From the NCBI RefSeq assembly GCF_025840185.1, contig NZ_JAMPJU010000005.1, positions 215,040-279,039 of the forward strand: a stretch of 64,000 bases of DNA. The letters run 5' to 3'. Both the position numbers and the translations under genes were made by a program. Positions 60,065 through 64,000 of the stretch are shown piece by piece. Each line of letters begins with the position of its first letter. Within the stretch, counting starts at the first letter, position 1. The notes under the pieces are model-generated. The model ran no database searches, was not told the DNA's origin, and saw only the letters and a program-made list of their open reading frames with translations. The DNA is from Brenneria izbisi. Its GTDB lineage: Bacteria > Pseudomonadota > Gammaproteobacteria > Enterobacterales > Enterobacteriaceae.

Positions 60065-61033
60065 ATGAGTTCCCAATCTATCGCGGCAAAACGCTGGTTC
60101 AGTAAAGAGTGGCTGTTGGAGCAGAAATCGCTGATTGCCTTGCTGATTCTTATTGCGATTGTTTCCGCATTGAGCCCTAACTTTTTTACCCTGAACAATC
60201 TGTTCAACATTCTTCAGCAAACCTCCGTCAATGCAATCATGGCGGTGGGGATGACGTTGGTTATCCTCACATCGGGTATCGATCTGTCAGTGGGTTCTCT
60301 GCTGGCGCTGACGGGCGCGGTCGCCGCCTCTATTGTCGGTCTTGAGGTCAATGCGCTGGTGGCGGTATTCGGCGCATTGGCATTGGGGGCATTGATCGGC
60401 GCCGGTACAGGGATCATTGTCTCCAAAGGCAAAGTTCAGGCATTTATCGCCACGCTGGTCATGATGCTGCTGCTGCGTGGCGTCACAATGGTCTATACCA
60501 ACGGCAGCCCGGTTAATACCGGTTTTTCCGATGCAGCTGATGCGTTTGGCTGGTTTGGCATCGGTCGTCCTTTGGGGGTGCCAACGCCTATCTGGATCAT
60601 GGCAATCGTCTTTGCCGCGGCCTGGTACATGCTGCATCACACCCGTTTGGGACGTTATATTTATGCGCTGGGCGGCAACGAATCAGCCACCCGCCTTTCC
60701 GGTATCAGCGTTGATAAAATCAAGATTATTGTTTATTCCCTGTGTGGATTGTTGTCGGCCCTGGCAGGGATTATTGAAGTAGCTCGCTTGTCTTCTGCGC
60801 AGCCTACGGCAGGCACTGGCTATGAACTGGACGCTATCGCAGCGGTGGTGTTGGGCGGCACGAGTCTGGCGGGCGGAAAAGGGCGGATCGTCGGGACGTT
60901 GATCGGCGCGTTGATCCTCGGTTTTCTTAACAATGGACTGAATCTATTAGGTGTTTCTTCTTACTACCAGATGATCGTCAAAGCGGTTGTTATTTTGTTG
61001 GCGGTTTTGGTAGATAACAAAAGCAGTAAATAA
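60065..61033 (+). CDS. rbsC: ribose ABC transporter permease
   Basis: The 322-aa permease has about eight to ten membrane helices and the family segment G-G-N-E-S-A-T-R-L-S-G-I. It is the membrane channel for ribose. It lies 7 bp after rbsA and 25 bp before rbsB. Confidence 0.97.
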   Translation: MSSQSIAAKRWFSKEWLLEQKSLIALLILIAIVSALSPNFFTLNNLFNILQQTSVNAIMAVGMTLVILTSGIDLSVGSLLALTGAVAASIVGLEVNALVAVFGALALGALIGAGTGIIVSKGKVQAFIATLVMMLLLRGVTMVYTNGSPVNTGFSDAADAFGWFGIGRPLGVPTPIWIMAIVFAAAWYMLHHTRLGRYIYALGGNESATRLSGISVDKIKIIVYSLCGLLSALAGIIEVARLSSAQPTAGTGYELDAIAAVVLGGTSLAGGKGRIVGTLIGALILGFLNNGLNLLGVSSYYQMIVKAVVILLAVLVDNKSSK

Positions 61034-61058
61034 CCTTCATTCACACAGGAATTGAGTT

Positions 61059-61946
61059 ATGAATATGAAAAAACTGGCTACCCTGGTTTCTGCCGTTGCG
61101 CTGAGCGCGACCGTCAGCGCCAATGCATTAGCCAAAGATACGATTGCTCTGGTGGTATCAACGCTGAATAACCCGTTCTTTGTTTCGATGAAAGATGGCG
61201 CGCAAAAAGAAGCGGATAAACTGGGCTATAACCTGATCGTGCTGGATTCCCAGAACAACCCGGCTAAAGAACTGGCCAACGTTCAGGATCTGACCGTTCG
61301 TGGCACGAAAGTGCTACTGATTAACCCAACCGATTCCGATGCCGTCGGTAATGCCATTAAGCTGGCGAACCAGTCGAAGATACCGGTTATTACCCTGGAT
61401 CGCGTCGCCAGCAGTGGTGATGTGGTCAGTCATGTTGCTTCTGATAATGCTTTCGGAGGCAAAGTCGCGGGTGATTTCATCGCTAAAAAACTTGGTGAAG
61501 GCGCCAAAATTATCCAACTGGAAGGTATTGCCGGTACATCAGCCGCACGTGAGCGCGGCGCTGGCTTTATGAAATCCGCCGAAAAGAACAAGTTTGCGAT
61601 TCTGGCCAGTCAACCTGCCGATTTTGATCGTACCAAGGGTTTGAACGTTATGCAGAATCTGTTGACCGCTCACCCGGATGTGCAGGCCGTGTTCGCCCAG
61701 AATGACGAAATGGCGCTGGGTGCGTTGCGCGCGTTACAGACCGCAGGCAAGAGTGATGTGCTGGTTGTCGGGTTTGACGGTACTGAGGATGGCGTCAGGG
61801 CTGTTGAGTCGGGCAAACTGGCGGCGACGGTTGCTCAACGTCCCGATCAGATTGGGGTTATCGGCGTTGAAACTGCGGATAAGGTTCTAAAAAACGAAAA
61901 AACGCAGGCTATCATTCCTGTTGATCTTAAGTTGGTTGCAAAATAA
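61059..61946 (+). CDS. rbsB: periplasmic ribose-binding protein
   Basis: The 295-aa precursor has a signal peptide cut after A-N-A-L-A (about residue 25). The mature protein begins [14 protein letters not shown], the periplasmic-binding protein fold of the LacI/GalR-like group. It delivers ribose to RbsAC and to the Trg chemoreceptor in E. coli. A hairpin follows the gene. Confidence 0.97.
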   Translation: MNMKKLATLVSAVALSATVSANALAKDTIALVVSTLNNPFFVSMKDGAQKEADKLGYNLIVLDSQNNPAKELANVQDLTVRGTKVLLINPTDSDAVGNAIKLANQSKIPVITLDRVASSGDVVSHVASDNAFGGKVAGDFIAKKLGEGAKIIQLEGIAGTSAARERGAGFMKSAEKNKFAILASQPADFDRTKGLNVMQNLLTAHPDVQAVFAQNDEMALGALRALQTAGKSDVLVVGFDGTEDGVRAVESGKLAATVAQRPDQIGVIGVETADKVLKNEKTQAIIPVDLKLVAK

Positions 61947-61967
61947 TCAAAGAAAAAAGCAGGGCAG

Positions 61968-61991
61968 GCGCCGTCCTTTTGGGGATGGCGC
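61968..61991 (+). terminator. hairpin between rbsB and rbsK
   Basis: GCGCCGTCC and GGATGGCGC pair over 9 bp (one G-T) with a 6-nt loop. No T run follows, so it is more likely a 3' stabiliser of rbsB mRNA or a weak attenuator than a full terminator. Confidence 0.5.
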
Positions 61992-62009
61992 ATTATTAAC
62001 ATATCGGGG

Positions 62010-62945
62010 TTGAGCATTATGAAAACAGGTAAGCTGGTGGTTCTGGGCAGTATTAATGCTGACCATATTCTCAATCTTGAGCAATTTCCCCGCCCTGGTG
62101 AAACGGTGATCGGTAAGCAATATAGCGTCGCTTTCGGTGGAAAAGGGGCGAATCAGGCGGTTGCGGCTGGTCGCAGCGGGGCGAATATCGCTTTCATCGC
62201 TTGTGTGGGAGATGATGATATCGGCACCCGGATACGCCAACAGTTATCTGATGACCGGATTGATGTCTCGGCGGTCGAAGCCATCGAAAATGAAACAACG
62301 GGTGTTGCCCTCATTTTCGTTAACGGCGACGCGGAAAATATGATTGCCATTAATGCCGGAGCGAATGCCGCCGTTACACCTGACTATCTTGACCGCTATC
62401 AGCAACATATTATCGATGCCTCTGCATTACTGATGCAACTTGAGTCGCCGTTGGAAACGGTTATGGCCGCCGCTAAACTGGCTCATGACCACCAAACTCA
62501 GGTCATCCTAAATCCTGCCCCCGCTTGCGCATTGCCTGATGAGTTATTGTCGTTGGTGGATATGATTACGCCGAATGAAACGGAAGCGCAGTATCTGACA
62601 GGCGTGTCCGTTCAGACGGAAGAAGATGCCGCACGCGCCGCTCAGGTTTTACATGGCAAGGGGATCGGGACCGTTCTTATTACGCTGGGCAGCCGCGGAG
62701 TATGGTTGAGTGTGAAAGGAAAAGGTCAGCGGATCCCTGGTTATCGGGTAAAAGCTGTTGATACGATTGCTGCTGGCGATACCTTCAACGGTGCTCTGGT
62801 GACGGCTTTGCTGGAGAATCAGCCAATGTCTTCCGCCATCAGGTTTGCTCACGCGGCGGCGGCAATTGCAGTAACGCGTCGCGGGGCTCAGCCTTCTGTT
62901 CCATGGCGTGACGAGATTGACGCGTTCTTGTTAGCGCAGGGGTGA
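62010..62945 (+). CDS. rbsK: ribokinase
   Basis: The 311-aa PfkB-family kinase has the N-terminal [13 protein letters not shown] motif and the catalytic A-A-G-D-T-F-N-G-A segment (Asp near residue 255). It phosphorylates ribose to ribose-5-phosphate. MSIM and MKTG starts are close together. It ends just before rbsR. Confidence 0.97.
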   Translation: MSIMKTGKLVVLGSINADHILNLEQFPRPGETVIGKQYSVAFGGKGANQAVAAGRSGANIAFIACVGDDDIGTRIRQQLSDDRIDVSAVEAIENETTGVALIFVNGDAENMIAINAGANAAVTPDYLDRYQQHIIDASALLMQLESPLETVMAAAKLAHDHQTQVILNPAPACALPDELLSLVDMITPNETEAQYLTGVSVQTEEDAARAAQVLHGKGIGTVLITLGSRGVWLSVKGKGQRIPGYRVKAVDTIAAGDTFNGALVTALLENQPMSSAIRFAHAAAAIAVTRRGAQPSVPWRDEIDAFLLAQG

Positions 62946-62949
62946 TCTT

Positions 62950-63945
62950 TTGGCCACAATGAAGGATGTCGCTCGTCTGGCGGGTGTTTCCACCTCAACC
63001 GTTTCTCATGTCATCAATAACAATCGTTTTGTCAGTGACGTTGTGCGTGAAAAGGTGATGAACGCGATTGAAACGCTTAATTATGCACCTTCGGCATTGG
63101 CCAGAAGTCTGAAGATCAAACAGACGCGAACCATCGGCATGTTGCTGACCGCCAGTAACAACCCGTTTTATGCCGAGGTAGTACGTGGTGTCGAGCGTTG
63201 TTGCTACGAACGGGGCTACAGCCTGATCTTGTGCAATACCGAAGGCGATCATGCAAGAATGAGTCGTAACCTGGAAACCTTGCTGCAAAAGCGGGTTGAT
63301 GGCGTATTGTTGATGTGCACGGAAAGTCACCGGCCATCACCTGAAATGGTGAGTCGCTATCCTTATGTACCGATGGTCATGATGGATTGGGCGCCATTTG
63401 AAGGCGTTATTGATGTCATAAAAGATAATTCGCTGCTGGGCGGACAGATGGCAACCAACTATCTCATCTCCCGCGGTTATCAAAAAATAGCCTGTATAGC
63501 CGGCCCGCAAGATAAAACCACTGCACACAACCGGTTAGAAGGATATCGACAGGCGATGCAACATGCCGGATTATCCATTCCCGATGAATATGAGATTTTC
63601 GGTGATTTTGAATTTGAAACCGGCTACCGGGCAATGCAGCGCTTACTAACGTTGGAAGAAAAGCCTGAAGCGGTGTTTACCTGTAACGATGCCATGGCGG
63701 TTGGCGTTTATCGCGCATTATATCAGGCTGGACTTTCGATACCCGAAGATATCGCTGTTATTGGCTACGATGATATTGAACTGGCTCGCTATATGTCCCC
63801 TCCTCTTACGACAATTCTTCAACCGAAAGATGAACTCGGTGAACTTGCCGTAGATACTTTGCTTTATCGTCTGGAACATCCTGATACGGAACCCAATGTT
63901 TTGGTCTTGACGCCTGAATTAATGGTTCGTGAATCTGTCCGGTAA
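62950..63945 (+). CDS. rbsR: LacI-family ribose operon repressor
   Basis: The protein is 331 aa from TTG ([20 protein letters not shown]) or 328 aa from the ATG at 62959. The N-terminal LacI-type helix-turn-helix is followed by a sugar-binding core. It should bind the two CGAAACGTTTCG operators ahead of rbsD and release on ribose. It lies 4 bp after rbsK. Confidence 0.96.
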   Translation: MATMKDVARLAGVSTSTVSHVINNNRFVSDVVREKVMNAIETLNYAPSALARSLKIKQTRTIGMLLTASNNPFYAEVVRGVERCCYERGYSLILCNTEGDHARMSRNLETLLQKRVDGVLLMCTESHRPSPEMVSRYPYVPMVMMDWAPFEGVIDVIKDNSLLGGQMATNYLISRGYQKIACIAGPQDKTTAHNRLEGYRQAMQHAGLSIPDEYEIFGDFEFETGYRAMQRLLTLEEKPEAVFTCNDAMAVGVYRALYQAGLSIPEDIAVIGYDDIELARYMSPPLTTILQPKDELGELAVDTLLYRLEHPDTEPNVLVLTPELMVRESVR

Positions 63946-63947
63946 TG

Positions 63948-64000
63948 TTATTTACGCAAGGCGTTCGGGCAATTGACGGCGAAAAAGTCTTCATAACGCT
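63948..64000 (-). CDS. C-terminal end of a convergent gene (partial)
   Basis: On the minus strand an open frame enters from the right edge, reads ...R-Y-E-D-F-F-A-V-N-C-P-N-A-L-R-K and stops at TAA 63948-63950, 2 bp past the rbsR stop. A convergent gene is usual after rbsR, but 17 codons are too few to name it. Confidence 0.3.
   Translation of the reverse strand, partial: RYEDFFAVNCPNALRK

Noticed and set aside
63806..63994. 62-codon minus-strand frame at the right edge
   Set aside because: Most of it is antisense to rbsR; a different frame ending at 63948 looks more like the end of a real convergent gene.

Overview
The window looks like the oriC-proximal chromosome of an enterobacterium. 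The order glmS-glmU / atpCDGAHFEBI / rsmG / mnmG / oriC / mioC / asnC / viaA / ravA / kup and later rbsDACBKR is the classical Enterobacterales order, and the proteins are close to their E. coli counterparts. An aryl polyene locus beside glmS, qseBC-ygiW between kup and rbs, and no asnA next to asnC would suit a plant- or soil-associated relative such as the Pectobacteriaceae, but the genus cannot be fixed from the sequence alone.

Layout: (1) 1-11191, minus strand: most of an aryl polyene (APE) pigment locus. It has a methyltransferase, chain-length-factor-like ketosynthase, two acyltransferase-type enzymes, two ACPs, an AMP ligase, a dehydratase, a thioesterase, a LolA-like carrier, an MMPL exporter and lipoproteins. 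The window cuts it at the DUF3261 lipoprotein, so the remaining ketosynthase and reductase genes should lie to the left. (2) 11484-14875: glmS and glmU. (3) 15137-22037: the complete F1Fo ATP synthase operon with its promoter and a consensus CRP site further upstream. (4) 22650-26622: rsmG, mnmG, oriC with DnaA boxes, mioC and asnC. A perfect palindrome sits upstream of asnC. (5) 26789-34571: viaA-ravA, kup, qseCB and ygiW.

(6) 34706-57838 is the most notable region. It is a 23.1-kb Mu-family (BcepMu-like) element, flanked by a 5-bp direct repeat (CATAC) and bounded by TG...CA. It has an intact-looking DDE transposase A and ATPase B, a repressor/early-promoter switch, a Mor-type activator, a lysis cassette (holin-like, transglycosylase, nested Rz/Rz1), and a contiguous P2-like contractile tail set: tail terminator, sheath, tube, E/E' chaperones, tape measure, U, X, D, V, W, J, I, tail fibre and fibre chaperone. 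There is no terminase, portal, protease/scaffold or capsid gene. About 570 bp without a convincing gene stands where the head module should be. The simplest reading is a tail-only particle locus (tailocin) that still carries its transposition genes. A decayed DNA invertase lies next to the tail fibre.

(7) 58017-63945: the ribose operon with two RbsR-type operators, followed by the end of a convergent gene.

All coordinates, motifs and repeats were read by eye. No database search was possible, so family names rest on recognition of motifs and gene order.
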